Source: Microbacterium aurantiacum
GTDB taxonomy: Bacteria > Actinomycetota > Actinomycetes > Actinomycetales > Microbacteriaceae
Reading direction: 5' to 3'
Assembly: GCF_002872075.1 (NCBI RefSeq)
Contig: NZ_PGGU01000001.1
Location: 1-64,000 of the forward strand
DNA length: 64,000 nt
Part shown: piece by piece, positions 1-8,617 of the stretch
Numbering within the stretch: position 1 is the stretch's first letter
Layout: each line of letters opens with the position of its first letter
Program-made: the position numbers and the translations under genes
Notes under the pieces: model-generated
Seen by the model: the letters and a program-made list of their open reading frames with translations, nothing else
Databases searched by the model: none
What the model was told of the DNA's origin: nothing

Positions 1-6
1 CCGATA

Positions 7-29
7 CCCTGAGCGCTGCGCGCTCAGGG
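7..29. terminator. Hairpin near the window edge
   Basis: Perfect 10-bp inverted repeat (CCCTGAGCGC / GCGCTCAGGG) with a 3-nt loop. There is no T-run. On the minus strand it lies about 90 nt past the stop of the gene ending at 119 and may end that transcript, or one entering from outside the window. Confidence 0.4.
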
Positions 30-118
30 ATGAGCCACCGGCAAGCCGGCGGCCGAGGCTGCTCACGTCCGGGCCGCTGCGCGTCCCTTCGGGTCTGCCG
101 GACTATCGGCTGCCTCAC

Positions 119-520
119 TTAGTCCCCCTGGTCCTGGAGCGATTTGAGCAAGCTCGTCTTACCCACACCGGGCTTGAGCCGTTCTGACTGGTCTCGGATG
201 TACCTAGCTGCTGCTTCCGAGTCCATCCCCTGGTCGTGAGCTTCCTGCCAGACCTCCTGATCGATAACGACCTGGGTGGCACCCAGCTTCATCAGCGCTT
301 CCGAAGTGGCGTCCACCCACTCGTGGAAGCCGAGCTCAACGAGCTGGAGGGCTACCCCATAGTGCCGAGCCGCGTCAGCCGCATGAGCGGCCTTGATGTC
401 GAGGTCAGTGGCCTGAGCCGCCTGAGCGATGCTGCCGTCCCCCAGAGCCTCAGAGGCCCGCACGATACGTGCTTTGTCTTGGGCTCCTGTATCGCCGATC
501 AGCTTCCCTGAATCAACCAT
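119..520 (-). CDS. Uncharacterised 133-aa protein
   Basis: No family recognised. The product is Ala/Gln/Asp-rich and predicted mostly helical, with no membrane segment, signal or cysteine motif. I chose the ATG at 520 because GGTGAG precedes it; a longer form from a TTG at 559 would run into the family 1 promoter on the other strand. It is transcribed divergently from the 621 gene and is one of the few minus-strand genes in this part of the accessory region. The coding call rests on frame length and codon-position GC bias only. Confidence 0.6.
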   Translation of the reverse strand: MVDSGKLIGDTGAQDKARIVRASEALGDGSIAQAAQATDLDIKAAHAADAARHYGVALQLVELGFHEWVDATSEALMKLGATQVVIDQEVWQEAHDQGMDSEAAARYIRDQSERLKPGVGKTSLLKSLQDQGD

Positions 521-557
521 CGTTCTCACCGTTCCGTCTCTTTCGCGCTGCGCGCTC

Positions 558-601
558 AATGTCTGAGGCTATCCCTAGTCTATTGAATGTCAGATTCACT
601 A
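558..601 (+). promoter_or_regulatory. Family 1 promoter, copy 1
   Basis: AATGTC box at 558-563, -10 TAGTCT at 576-581, and dyad TGAAT-GTCAG-ATTCA at 584-598 overlapping the predicted start site. Drives the gene at 621. Confidence 0.8.
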
Positions 602-620
602 GCAAGGAGGGATGTCCATC

Positions 621-1493
621 ATGGGACACGACATCAGGATCACCATCGCCGGGTCACCGGCAATTACCGAGCAGAAGGTGCTCACCGCGATCAACGAACA
701 CCTCAGCGGGCGCGTCAACGATCTGCAGTTCGATCGCCGGGACGATGGGGTGTGGTGGGTTGCCGCGACCTCGAAGTATGAGCCGGAGGGCGTCGAGTCG
801 TTCGCTGAGGCCATGTCCGTCATGTTCACCGCGGCGCGCGTCGAGGTCACCGACGAATGGGACTCGAAGGACGCTGACGCTGCCGGTGTCACCGAGTACG
901 CCTACATCGCGGGCACGCGGTGCCACAACCGGGTGACCGGCCTGGTGCCGTCCGACCTCGAAGCCTCCATCGCTCGGGTGCGCGTGGCGCTGTCGGGCAT
1001 GGGCGATCTGCAGGAGGCCGCGCGCTGGCTGGTAGATGGTCTGGAAGGCACCCGACGCGACGAAGAGCCGCAGCAGGTTCCCCCGACCGTGACGGCAGTG
1101 ACCGTTCGCGACCGCTGGGGGAACGACTACAGCGAGCGCTTCGCGGCGCTGTTCGACTACGCCGACGTGACCGAGCAGAACGGCATCGAGCTGTTCACCA
1201 CACCGGGCTGGGGTGATCGCCGACTCACGTCCCGCGAGGACATCAGCGGCCTCATCGAAGCCTGGATCGAGCACGCCGAGCAGAACACCACCACCGCCTA
1301 CGGCGTCGAGTGGTTCGAGGCCGGGGACGCCTACGTCATGCCCTACTGGGACGGCGAGAGCACCGGCTTCCTCACCATCCAGGACGACGGCGACGGCGAC
1401 GGACGCATCCCGTTCGAGTCCATCGTCATGACTCTCGGCATGACCGTCGATGTGACGTGGAGCGACGGCACCACCGCCGGAGGCATCGCCTAA
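621..1493 (+). CDS. Uncharacterised 290-aa accessory protein
   Basis: No family recognised. Soluble and acidic, with alternating helix and strand-like stretches and no motif I can name. The ATG at 621 sits 10 nt after a strong GGAGG (606-610); the ATG at 612 is only 1 nt from it and is less likely. It stands alone between a family 1 promoter and a strong hairpin terminator at 1503-1540, so it is a monocistronic member of the repeated-promoter set. Late residues are Asp/Gly-rich (around 255-262). Confidence 0.75.
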   Translation: MGHDIRITIAGSPAITEQKVLTAINEHLSGRVNDLQFDRRDDGVWWVAATSKYEPEGVESFAEAMSVMFTAARVEVTDEWDSKDADAAGVTEYAYIAGTRCHNRVTGLVPSDLEASIARVRVALSGMGDLQEAARWLVDGLEGTRRDEEPQQVPPTVTAVTVRDRWGNDYSERFAALFDYADVTEQNGIELFTTPGWGDRRLTSREDISGLIEAWIEHAEQNTTTAYGVEWFEAGDAYVMPYWDGESTGFLTIQDDGDGDGRIPFESIVMTLGMTVDVTWSDGTTAGGIA

Positions 1494-1502
1494 CCGCCCG
1501 CG

Positions 1503-1540
1503 GCGAGCGCTCCGCGATTACCAATTCGCGGAGCGCTCGC
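1503..1540 (+). terminator. Strong hairpin terminator
   Basis: 15-bp perfect stem (GCGAGCGCTCCGCGA and its complement at 1526-1540) immediately after the 621 gene and before the next family 1 promoter. Confidence 0.7.
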
Positions 1541-1553
1541 CCCTCCCCGGCTC

Positions 1554-1597
1554 AATGTCGGTGGCCCCTCGTAATCTAATGAATGTCAGATTCACTA
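1554..1597 (+). promoter_or_regulatory. Family 1 promoter, copy 2
   Basis: AATGTC box 1554-1559, -10 TAATCT 1572-1577, dyad 1580-1594. Heads the AAA ATPase/VWA gene group starting at 1619. Confidence 0.8.
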
Positions 1598-1618
1598 GTA
1601 ACCCAGGAGGGCCGATCA

Positions 1619-1771
1619 ATGGCTGAGAACACCACCCCCGAGCAGAACGGGCAGAGCACGACCGAGCGCGTGGAGGCCGCAGTGCGCCGCCTCCAAGACC
1701 TCTACACGGTGCAGTACGGCTCCGAGTACGCCGCCCTGATCCGCCCCGCTCACGACGACTTCGACCTCTGA
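1619..1771 (+). CDS. Small 50-aa protein ahead of the AAA ATPase
   Basis: Short hydrophilic protein with a predicted helix in the middle (ERVEAAVRRLQDLY) and an acidic C-terminus. Start is fixed by an AGGAGGG site 7-8 nt upstream. It is the first gene after the family 1 promoter and ends 11 nt before the MoxR-like gene, so it is probably cotranscribed. No family recognised; a small adaptor for the ATPase pair is only a guess from position. Confidence 0.65.
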   Translation: MAENTTPEQNGQSTTERVEAAVRRLQDLYTVQYGSEYAALIRPAHDDFDL

Positions 1772-1782
1772 GGAGAACGACC

Positions 1783-2916
1783 ATGACTACCACCACCCTT
1801 CCCACCATCCAGCGCTCCGGCGACCCCGTCCTGACCGTCCTGCGCGCCGCGGGGCGTGCGGGCGTCGCGGTTCTACTGTGGGGCGACCCCGGCATCGGCA
1901 AGTCCTCGCTGTTCGCGGCTCTGGCCGCGGCTGAGGGCGTCCACATGGAGACGGTGCTCGCGTCCCTGCGTGAGCCTGCCGACTTCGCGGGCCTTCCCGT
2001 CGTCACTGAGGCTGGGGTCGCTCTCGCGGCCCCGGCTTGGGCGCATCGGCTGATCGCCGCGGAGGACGGCTACCTGCTGCTCGACGAACTGACCACCGCC
2101 CCGCCCGCCGTGCAGGCCGCGGTCATGCGCGTGGCGCTTGAGCGGATCGTGGGGGAGGCGGTTCTGCCGCGTGGCGTCCGTGTCGTCGCCGCGGCAAACC
2201 CGCCCGAGAGCGCAGCGGACGGCTGGGACTTGCCCGCACCACAGGCGAACCGCTTCCTGCACATCGACTTCTCGGTCGCTACGGACGACTGGATCGACGG
2301 CATGACGACCGGCTTCCGCGCCCCCACGTCAGGCCGTGTCCTCGACTACAACCCCGTCCTGCGCGCCGCCGCACGCGCCGAGGTCGCGTCGTTCATCCGA
2401 ACCCGCCCCGAGCTGCTCCACGCGATGCCGACCGACGCTACGAACGCGGGCCGCGCGTGGCCGTCCAACCGCACCTGGACGATGCTCGCGGACACCATCG
2501 CCTTCCTCGACCCCGGCGACACCCCGGCGAACCTACTGGCCGCGACCGGCCTGGTGGGCGAGGGCGCGGGCACCGAGTTCATCGCCTGGCGAGCGATGAA
2601 TGACCTCCCCGACCCCGCCGATGTTCTGGCCGACCCGGCATCCGTGCCGTGGGCAGAGCTCGAGCCCTCCCGTGCGTGGGCGACCCTCACCGCCGTCACC
2701 GCGCACGCCACCGCAGACGGCACCAAGGCGGGCTGGCTGTCCGCATGGGCGCCGCTCGCGGCCGCGGCAGGGGCGGGCTTGCAGGACGTGGCCGCAGCGA
2801 ACGCGCGGGCACTGCTCAGGTCGCGCCCGACCAACACCAACCCTCCGGCGAGCGCGAAGGCGTTCCTGTCGATCCTGAGCGATGCCGGACTGATCCCGCA
2901 GGAGGTTGCGGCATGA
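1783..2916 (+). CDS. MoxR-like AAA+ ATPase
   Basis: 377-aa AAA+ ATPase. Walker A GDPGIGKSS lies at about 34-42, Walker B YLLLDE at 97-102, and a sensor-1-like ANPP follows. MoxR-type ATPases act as remodelling machines together with a VWA-domain partner, commonly encoded next door as here: the stop overlaps the ATG of the metallopeptidase/VWA gene (ATGA). The substrate is unknown. Known relatives (RavA/ViaA, phage and plasmid pairs) assemble or activate other complexes. Expressed from family 1 copy 2, with GAGGAG before the ATG. Confidence 0.85.
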   Translation: MTTTTLPTIQRSGDPVLTVLRAAGRAGVAVLLWGDPGIGKSSLFAALAAAEGVHMETVLASLREPADFAGLPVVTEAGVALAAPAWAHRLIAAEDGYLLLDELTTAPPAVQAAVMRVALERIVGEAVLPRGVRVVAAANPPESAADGWDLPAPQANRFLHIDFSVATDDWIDGMTTGFRAPTSGRVLDYNPVLRAAARAEVASFIRTRPELLHAMPTDATNAGRAWPSNRTWTMLADTIAFLDPGDTPANLLAATGLVGEGAGTEFIAWRAMNDLPDPADVLADPASVPWAELEPSRAWATLTAVTAHATADGTKAGWLSAWAPLAAAAGAGLQDVAAANARALLRSRPTNTNPPASAKAFLSILSDAGLIPQEVAA

Positions 2917-4154
2917 ACCCGCAGATCCGTCCTCTGACCGCCGATGAGCGCCGCGGGCTGGCCGCGGCGCGGCTGGTGGCCGTGGAGAACGCGCCGTACC
3001 TGGCGCACGCGCTGTTCTCGACCCGCCCTGTCGCTGCCGTGGGGCTGGCGACGTTCGCGGTGGATCGGCACTGGCGGCTGTACGTCGATCCTGCGACCCT
3101 CACCGAGTGGGGGCCGCAGGTGGCCGGTGCGGTGCTGGTGCACGAGGTCAACCACCTGATCCGCGACCATGCGGGGCGGGCGGCGTCGCTGGGCGGTCAG
3201 GTCGATCACAAGCGGTGGAACTTCGCCACCGATGCCGCGATCAACGATGACCTGATCCGGGCGGGCCTGCCCCTTCCCGAGTGGGTGGTAACCCCTGCCG
3301 CGCTCGGCCTGCCGGATGCCGGTGTGGAAGAGGCGTACTACGCGGCGCTGACACCCGAGGGCAAGCCTGACGCGCCCGAGGACGGCCAGGAGGACGCGGG
3401 AGAGGGCGGCTGTGGGTCAGGGGCCGGCGATCCCGTCCAGCCTTGGGAGCCGGGGCTGGACGACCCGACGATGCCCGGTCTGGACGACGGCCAGGTAGCC
3501 ATCACCCGCCGCCAGGTTGCGGAGCAGATTCGGGATGCTGTCGCGAAGGGCCGCGGCACCGTCCCGGCTGGAATGCAGCGGTGGGCCGAGAGCGAACTGA
3601 CCGCACCCGCCGTGCCGTGGCGGAAGGTGCTTGCGGGCATGGTGAAGCGGTGCACGTCGCTCACGATTGGGCGGGTCACCTACTCCTACATGAAGCCCGG
3701 ACGCCGCCAGATTCCCGGCATCATCACCCCGGCCATGCGCGCCCCGCGCGTGACCGCCGCCGAGGTCATCGACACGTCCGCGAGCATGGCCGACGACGAC
3801 CTGGCCGTGTGCCTGTCGGAGACGAACGGCGTCATCAAGGCCGTGGGCGGATCGGTGCGCATCATCGCCTGTGACGCCGACGCCGACACCGCCCGCGTCG
3901 TCCGCAATGCCCGCGACGTGAAGCTGATCGGCGGCGGCGGGACGGACATGCGCGTCGGTATCGCGGCGGCAGAGGCGCTGCGCCCCGCCCCGGACGTGAT
4001 CGTCTGCATCAGCGACGGTGGCACCCCGTGGCCGGATAGGCCGACGCGGGCGCATCTGATCGTCGTGCTCACCCGCCCGCACTTCGCGGATCGGGTGCCG
4101 TCATGGGCGCGCGTGCTCGTGGTCGATGCCGCGCAGAGGGCCGTCGCCGGATGA
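2913..4154 (+). CDS. Metallopeptidase-like/VWA protein (DUF2201-type)
   Basis: 413 aa in two parts. The N-terminal part carries HEVNH (77-81), a zinc-metallopeptidase HExxH signature. The C-terminal part has a VWA-like fold with a MIDAS DxSxS motif, DTSAS (287-291), and a later GGGGTDM stretch. A Gly/Asp-rich linker (about 150-190) separates them. This matches the DUF2201 family, the usual partner of MoxR-like ATPases; the translational overlap with the ATPase gene supports a working pair. The start ATG at 2913 overlaps the upstream stop. Whether it cleaves a protein or uses the fold only for binding cannot be told from sequence. Confidence 0.85.
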   Translation: MNPQIRPLTADERRGLAAARLVAVENAPYLAHALFSTRPVAAVGLATFAVDRHWRLYVDPATLTEWGPQVAGAVLVHEVNHLIRDHAGRAASLGGQVDHKRWNFATDAAINDDLIRAGLPLPEWVVTPAALGLPDAGVEEAYYAALTPEGKPDAPEDGQEDAGEGGCGSGAGDPVQPWEPGLDDPTMPGLDDGQVAITRRQVAEQIRDAVAKGRGTVPAGMQRWAESELTAPAVPWRKVLAGMVKRCTSLTIGRVTYSYMKPGRRQIPGIITPAMRAPRVTAAEVIDTSASMADDDLAVCLSETNGVIKAVGGSVRIIACDADADTARVVRNARDVKLIGGGGTDMRVGIAAAEALRPAPDVIVCISDGGTPWPDRPTRAHLIVVLTRPHFADRVPSWARVLVVDAAQRAVAG

Positions 4155-4198
4155 ATGTCGGTGGCCTCCCGTATCTTAATGAATGTCAGATTCACTAG
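4155..4198 (+). promoter_or_regulatory. Family 1 promoter, copy 3
   Basis: AATGTC box 4155-4160, -10 TATCTT 4173-4178, dyad 4181-4195. It begins directly after the stop of the VWA gene. Confidence 0.8.
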
Positions 4199-4214
4199 AT
4201 ACCGGGAGGCCACC

Positions 4215-4496
4215 GTGACCACCATCCGAGAGCAGATCATCGCCGAGTTCCAGGCGGAGCACGGGCGGATGCCGAGCAACGGGCTCATCCGCATCATCGA
4301 GCGCTACCGGGTTGGGGAACTCGACCCGTCCAGCGCCGAAGCGCAGAGCATCCGGGCAGACATGGCCGAGCGTGCGGCGGTGACGGCTGAGGCTCTGCAT
4401 CGGTGGTTCGACATGCGCCGCGACGGGCTTCCCCTGCCGATGCCGTCCGTCGCATCGTTCGAGGCCGAGGTTCGGCGCGAGCGGGTGGCCGTATGA
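4215..4496 (+). CDS. Uncharacterised 93-aa protein
   Basis: Hydrophilic, predicted helical, no family recognised. GTG start at 4215 preceded by GGGAGG at optimal distance. First of three genes linked by ATGA overlaps (4493, 4690), so the three are probably translationally coupled under family 1 copy 3. Confidence 0.7.
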   Translation: MTTIREQIIAEFQAEHGRMPSNGLIRIIERYRVGELDPSSAEAQSIRADMAERAAVTAEALHRWFDMRRDGLPLPMPSVASFEAEVRRERVAV

Positions 4497-4693
4497 CCGG
4501 GCTGGGCGAGCGTCACGATCCCCTCGTGGCGCTCGCTCAGCGGGCCTGCACCGCGGCGGGCACCGACCTGGACGCCGTGCTCGCAGACCTCACCGGCAGC
4601 ACCCCGGATACCCGCACCCCCGCCGCGATCCGCGCCGGGTGGGACGCCCCCGACCTCACCCTCCCGATCACTCCCCGACAGGAAGAGCCATGA
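4493..4693 (+). CDS. Uncharacterised 66-aa protein
   Basis: Small soluble protein, N-terminal half helical and C-terminal half Pro/Thr-rich. Start ATG overlaps the upstream stop and its own stop overlaps the next ATG, which is the main support for it being real. No function can be assigned. Confidence 0.65.
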   Translation: MTGLGERHDPLVALAQRACTAAGTDLDAVLADLTGSTPDTRTPAAIRAGWDAPDLTLPITPRQEEP

Positions 4694-5844
4694 GCCTCGC
4701 GCTGTACACCCTCGGCGCACGTCTGCGCGCCGCGCACACCGGCATGCCGACCCCCGCCGCCGCGTACTCCCCCGCGATCCCGCCGCTGGCCGCTATCGCC
4801 GTCACGGTGGACACAGACGGGGAGCGCACTTACCTCACCGCGACGGACGGCGAGCGCACGCTCTCCGGCACCGACCGGGACGCGCTCGGCGTGCTGGCGC
4901 AGCTCGGCGCGACGATGAACGACCCGCGGCGGACGCTCATCGTCGGCACCGGGCAGGACATGCGCGTGCTGACCGCGCTCGCCCGCACCTACCCGAACAC
5001 GGATGCCTCCCCCGTCGTCGGCTGGTGGGATGAGCGGATCGACTTCCCCGGCACGGATGCCGTGCACGTCGTCACAGAGAACGCCGCCCGCCGCTGGGTG
5101 CTCGGCGTACACCCCGACCTCGACAACGACCCGGCCACCTGGGCGCGCTGGCTCGGCGTGCACAGCACCGGAGCGACGATGCTCTACGACCTCGCACGGC
5201 TCACGACCACCGGGCCGCTGCTCCCCGGCATCCTGCACGCGAGCGTGCTCGACACGACCTCCTGGGATCGCTACAGCGCGCGCCTGAAAGCGGGACGCCG
5301 CTGGTGGGCGAAAGACACCCGCACCGATGCCGCGCTCGGCCTCATCAGCCGCTCCCACGCCGCCGAGTGGTACGAGTCCCTGCGCCTGGACGACCCGCGC
5401 GTGGCAGTTGCCGCCTCCCATGACGGAACCATCGTCCCCGGCGTCATCGTCGGCTGTGACGCCTTCCGGGTCACCGTCGCCGCCGACCGCCCGCTGAGCC
5501 GCCTCCGCGTCGATGCGAAGGTCACCGCCTGGCGCGGCGAGCCGATCAACGCGGGAGGCGCGGACTGCCTCACCGGCACCGTCGATGAGGCGACGATCGA
5601 CACCGCCTCCCGGCTCACCATCGCGCTGACCGGCGTCCCAGTGAAGGCCCGCAAGGCACTGACCATTGGGGATCGGATCACCCTGCGCCCGTCCCGCGTC
5701 GATCCGAATATGCAGACCACCGCCCGCCGCCTCGCCTCATCCGGCTACCGGCGCGGCACCAACTGGATCGCCGGGCGCGGAACCCCCATTACCCGCCGTG
5801 GCGATGTTCCCCTGGACGTGATCGTCGCCGCCGCCGACGACTGA
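4690..5844 (+). CDS. Uncharacterised 384-aa protein
   Basis: No family recognised. Soluble, strongly Ala/Thr/Arg/Asp-rich, with many beta-prone stretches in the second half and no cysteine cluster, P-loop or membrane segment. Last gene of the 4215-5844 coupled set. It faces the minus-strand gene at 5858 convergently with only 13 nt between. Its size and its position after two coupled small genes suggest a plasmid maintenance or establishment role, but nothing in the sequence proves this. Confidence 0.7.
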   Translation: MSLALYTLGARLRAAHTGMPTPAAAYSPAIPPLAAIAVTVDTDGERTYLTATDGERTLSGTDRDALGVLAQLGATMNDPRRTLIVGTGQDMRVLTALARTYPNTDASPVVGWWDERIDFPGTDAVHVVTENAARRWVLGVHPDLDNDPATWARWLGVHSTGATMLYDLARLTTTGPLLPGILHASVLDTTSWDRYSARLKAGRRWWAKDTRTDAALGLISRSHAAEWYESLRLDDPRVAVAASHDGTIVPGVIVGCDAFRVTVAADRPLSRLRVDAKVTAWRGEPINAGGADCLTGTVDEATIDTASRLTIALTGVPVKARKALTIGDRITLRPSRVDPNMQTTARRLASSGYRRGTNWIAGRGTPITRRGDVPLDVIVAAADD

Positions 5845-5857
5845 CCGCGGCGAGCGC

Positions 5858-6190
5858 TCAGCGGTGGAGCAGGGCGCGCCACAAGGATCGAGCTGCTCCC
5901 CGCCGCGATAGGCGACGAAGGCGACGACGCTGCTGCTGCTCGGCACGAGTGGGATATGACCGATCGAACTGGATCGCGCCGTGCTTTCGTTCGAGGTGCC
6001 GTTCGAGAACCTTCAACGCACGACGGAACGCCTGGTAACCACTGCCCCACGCGGGAATCGTCGGACTCTCGAAGAGACAGCCGGGAACGCTGCAGAGTGC
6101 GGAGCTATCCGCGCGGCCGACGTACTTGGGGCCGACGTAGCCCAAGGCATCACCGTCTACCGCTGTCACGGTCATCTCGTGCACGATCAC
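5858..6190 (-). CDS. Small basic protein with C2H2-like finger
   Basis: 110 aa. A CX4C pair (CSVPGC, about 33-38) followed by HX4H (ERHLERKH, about 64-70) gives a possible C2H2 zinc site; the C-terminus is very Arg-rich, as in DNA- or RNA-binding proteins. The same Cys/His layout recurs in the small protein at 10158-10334. GTG start at 6190 with AGGGAGG upstream. Expressed from family 2 promoter A, which is back to back with family 1 copy 4. Confidence 0.65.
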   Translation of the reverse strand: MIVHEMTVTAVDGDALGYVGPKYVGRADSSALCSVPGCLFESPTIPAWGSGYQAFRRALKVLERHLERKHGAIQFDRSYPTRAEQQQRRRLRRLSRRGAARSLWRALLHR

Positions 6191-6227
6191 GATTCGATCC
6201 TCCCTCAGCGCGCCCGCTCGTGGGCTG

Positions 6228-6266
6228 CTACGTCATATAGGCGCGGAATCGACCTGCTCGCGGACA
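6228..6266 (-). promoter_or_regulatory. Family 2 promoter A
   Basis: Read on the minus strand: TGTCCGCGAG, 17-nt spacer, TATATG (6234-6239), then ACGTAG. Drives the zinc-finger-like gene at 5858-6190. Confidence 0.75.
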
Positions 6267-6269
6267 AGC

Positions 6270-6313
6270 AATGTCGGTGGCCCCACGTAGTCTAATGAAT
6301 GTCAGATTCACGA
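6270..6313 (+). promoter_or_regulatory. Family 1 promoter, copy 4
   Basis: AATGTC box 6270-6275, -10 TAGTCT 6288-6293, dyad 6296-6310. Starts 3 nt from the outer end of family 2 promoter A, giving a compact divergent control region. Confidence 0.8.
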
Positions 6314-6333
6314 TGTTCTTGGAGGCACCCGCC

Positions 6334-7614
6334 ATGAGGAAAGCACCTGTCACCGCGGCGCCGGCTACGGCCACCCCGACCGCCCCGAAGGCGTCGAGCT
6401 CAAACCCGGCAGCGAGCGAGCACCTGCGCAATCCGACGCTCGCGCGGGCGCTATTCGCGGTGTGGAGCGGGGACGCCGCCGTGGTGGTCGATTCCCCTCC
6501 CGGTGCGGGCAAGACGCGGCTCATCACGCACCTGGCGCACGCTCTGCACACCCGCGCGGGGATGACGGTCGCTATCGCCTCGCAGACGCGCGCTCAGGGC
6601 GTCGACGTCGCCAACCGCACCGCGGCGACAGGTGCGCCGACCACCCTGCTCACCGACACCGAGAAGGCCCGCCCGCGCGGCTTGCACAAGGCCGTGACGC
6701 TCACCAACCACAAGCGGCTGCGCACCGGCTCCGGCGTCATCGTCGCGACCACGGCCCGGTGGCTGTGGATGCCGACCAACCGGCTCGCACACTTCGACGT
6801 GCTGCTGATCGATGAGGCGTACCAGTTGACGTTCGCTGACCTCGGCGCGCTGGGCGCGGTGGCCGACCAGTTCGTGCTCGTGGGTGACCCCGGCCAGATC
6901 GCTCCCGTCGTGACCGGCACGGCTCGCCGTTGGGAGACTCAGGCATCCGGCCCGCAGGTGCCCGCCCCGCACGCCTTGCTCGCCGCGCACGGCGACGACA
7001 CCGCTCGTCTGCGTCTGCCGCAGACGTGGCGGTTCGGTCAGGACACGACCGAGCTGCTCGCCCCGCTGTACCCGACCCTGCCGTTCACGTCCGCACGTCC
7101 GCCCCGCCACCTGGCCGCGAGCGGCGACCGGCTCCCCGAGTACCGCGCCCTGCCGGTCGCGGCGACGGGCGGCACCGCCGACCCGTCCGTGATCCAGACG
7201 GCCACCGATGCCGCCCGCTCCCTGCTCGACACGGCATCCGTCGTCACCGACGACAACGCCACGCCGCTCACCCCGGCAGACGTGGCGGTGATCGTCCCCC
7301 ACGTCGAGCAGGCCGCGCTCGCCGCAGCGCACCTGGCCGACCTCCCGGACGTGTTCGTCGGCACGATCAACCAGGCCCAAGGGCTACAGCGGGAGGCCGT
7401 CGTCGCGATCCACCCGCTGCTCGGCCACGACCCCTCCGAGCGCTTCGCCCTCGACCTCGGGCGGCTGTGCGTGGCCCTGTCCCGCCACCAGGCGCACGTC
7501 ACCGTCATCACCGACCAGACCACCCCCGCACTCCTGACCGACGCCCGCCGCGAGCGCCCCGACGCGCACGCGCTGACCGTCCAAGCCGAGCTACTTGACC
7601 GCCTCACCGCCTAG
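6334..7614 (+). CDS. SF1 (UPF1-like) helicase
   Basis: 426 aa. Helicase motif I is PPGAGKT (55-61), motif II LIDEAY (158-163), motif III GDPGQIAPV (184-192), and motifs V/VI appear near 355-395 (GTINQAQG and VALSRHQ). The order and the DEAY-box fit superfamily 1B, UPF1/Dna2-like helicases acting on single-stranded nucleic acid. The N-terminus is a 25-residue Ala/Pro/Thr linker. ATG at 6334 has TTGGAGG 8 nt upstream. A role in processing plasmid DNA or RNA is inferred; no nuclease domain is fused. Confidence 0.85.
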   Translation: MRKAPVTAAPATATPTAPKASSSNPAASEHLRNPTLARALFAVWSGDAAVVVDSPPGAGKTRLITHLAHALHTRAGMTVAIASQTRAQGVDVANRTAATGAPTTLLTDTEKARPRGLHKAVTLTNHKRLRTGSGVIVATTARWLWMPTNRLAHFDVLLIDEAYQLTFADLGALGAVADQFVLVGDPGQIAPVVTGTARRWETQASGPQVPAPHALLAAHGDDTARLRLPQTWRFGQDTTELLAPLYPTLPFTSARPPRHLAASGDRLPEYRALPVAATGGTADPSVIQTATDAARSLLDTASVVTDDNATPLTPADVAVIVPHVEQAALAAAHLADLPDVFVGTINQAQGLQREAVVAIHPLLGHDPSERFALDLGRLCVALSRHQAHVTVITDQTTPALLTDARRERPDAHALTVQAELLDRLTA

Positions 7615-7829
7615 CCGCGTGCGACCGGCTCCTGCGTCGAGTAGACCTCGGGAGTCGGATGCCCGACACCCTTGCGGTTCTGGTGCAGGTAGGCGTTCTG
7701 CTCCGCATCGGCCTTGAAGAAGTCCCCGCCTCGAGAATGCCCCCCGCACTCGCACCGCCAGTGCCAGAACGTCGTCGTCTTGGGAGCCGAGTCACCGCCC
7801 AACAGGCGGCGCAGAATCTTCACCAGCAT
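7611..7829 (-). CDS. Small 72-aa protein, CxCGG motif
   Basis: Convergent to the helicase gene, sharing its last bases. Basic N-terminus, then WRCECGGHSRGG, which looks like half of a zinc ribbon. ATG at 7829 with GGGAGG upstream. No family recognised and no repeated promoter seen for it. Confidence 0.55.
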   Translation of the reverse strand: MLVKILRRLLGGDSAPKTTTFWHWRCECGGHSRGGDFFKADAEQNAYLHQNRKGVGHPTPEVYSTQEPVARG

Positions 7830-7906
7830 CGACGCCTCCCGCGTTCACTTCGACCGACGCTCAGCGTACCGACTGTCCCCGGGCGCGAGCGTCGTCGTCG
7901 TCGAGC

Positions 7907-7950
7907 AATGTCGGTGGCCCCTCGTATCCTGATGAATGTCAGATTCACAG
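7907..7950 (+). promoter_or_regulatory. Family 1 promoter, copy 5
   Basis: AATGTC box 7907-7912, -10 TATCCT 7925-7930, dyad 7933-7947. The downstream CACTA is CACAG here. Confidence 0.8.
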
Positions 7951-7969
7951 TTCGAGAGAGGGATACCCC

Positions 7970-8566
7970 ATGACCACCACCACCGTCACCCGCACCGAGG
8001 ACACCGACCTCACTTGCGCCGAATGCGGCACCACCACGGCGAGCGCCTACGTCGTCACCGTCCTAGACGACACCGCCGCGGACAAGACCCGCACCGAGGT
8101 CTGCACCGACTGCCATGCCGCGCTCGCCGCAGCCCCGCAGAACCCCACCGAACGCCCGCTGACCCCCTACGACACCGGCGCGCGCGCCGAGCCCTCCACC
8201 TGGACGCCCAGCGCCTCCCACCTGGCATGCATGCCCGCCGACGACCAGGCCCGCATCGTCGCCAACTGCGCCGACGACTTCGGCAAGGTCGACTTCGACG
8301 ACGACGAAAGCCACACCATCGCCACCGTCTGGGCCACCCCGCACGGCGACGGCTGGACGCTCCACGTCCAACAGCACGGCCAGCCCCTCACCCTCGACGC
8401 GCACACCGACCAGCTCGACGCGCTCGCCGCAGAGGCCCGCACAGCACTCGCGGACGTGGAGGCATCCACCGAGGCCGATTCGTTCGAGGATGTGATCGCC
8501 GCTCGCGATGCGGCCGCGGGCGTCGTGCAGCGCTTCCTCGACACACTGCGCACCAACACCGCCTGA
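7970..8566 (+). CDS. Uncharacterised 198-aa protein with N-terminal Cys pairs
   Basis: Two Cys pairs near the N-terminus (CAEC at about 15-18 and CTDC at about 44-47) suggest a small zinc ribbon. The rest is acidic and helical. ATG at 7970 after GAGAGGG. Monocistronic between family 1 copy 5 and the strong terminator at 8571-8610. Two other accessory proteins (9387, 16818) share the pattern of a small cysteine-rich start on an otherwise unknown body. Confidence 0.7.
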   Translation: MTTTTVTRTEDTDLTCAECGTTTASAYVVTVLDDTAADKTRTEVCTDCHAALAAAPQNPTERPLTPYDTGARAEPSTWTPSASHLACMPADDQARIVANCADDFGKVDFDDDESHTIATVWATPHGDGWTLHVQQHGQPLTLDAHTDQLDALAAEARTALADVEASTEADSFEDVIAARDAAAGVVQRFLDTLRTNTA

Positions 8567-8570
8567 CCTG

Positions 8571-8610
8571 ACGGCGGGGAGCGCATCGGAGGCGGTGCGC
8601 TCCCCGCCGT
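8571..8610. terminator. Bidirectional terminator
   Basis: 15-bp perfect stem (ACGGCGGGGAGCGCA and its complement at 8596-8610) between two convergent genes. Confidence 0.7.
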
Positions 8611-8617
8611 TGGCCGG

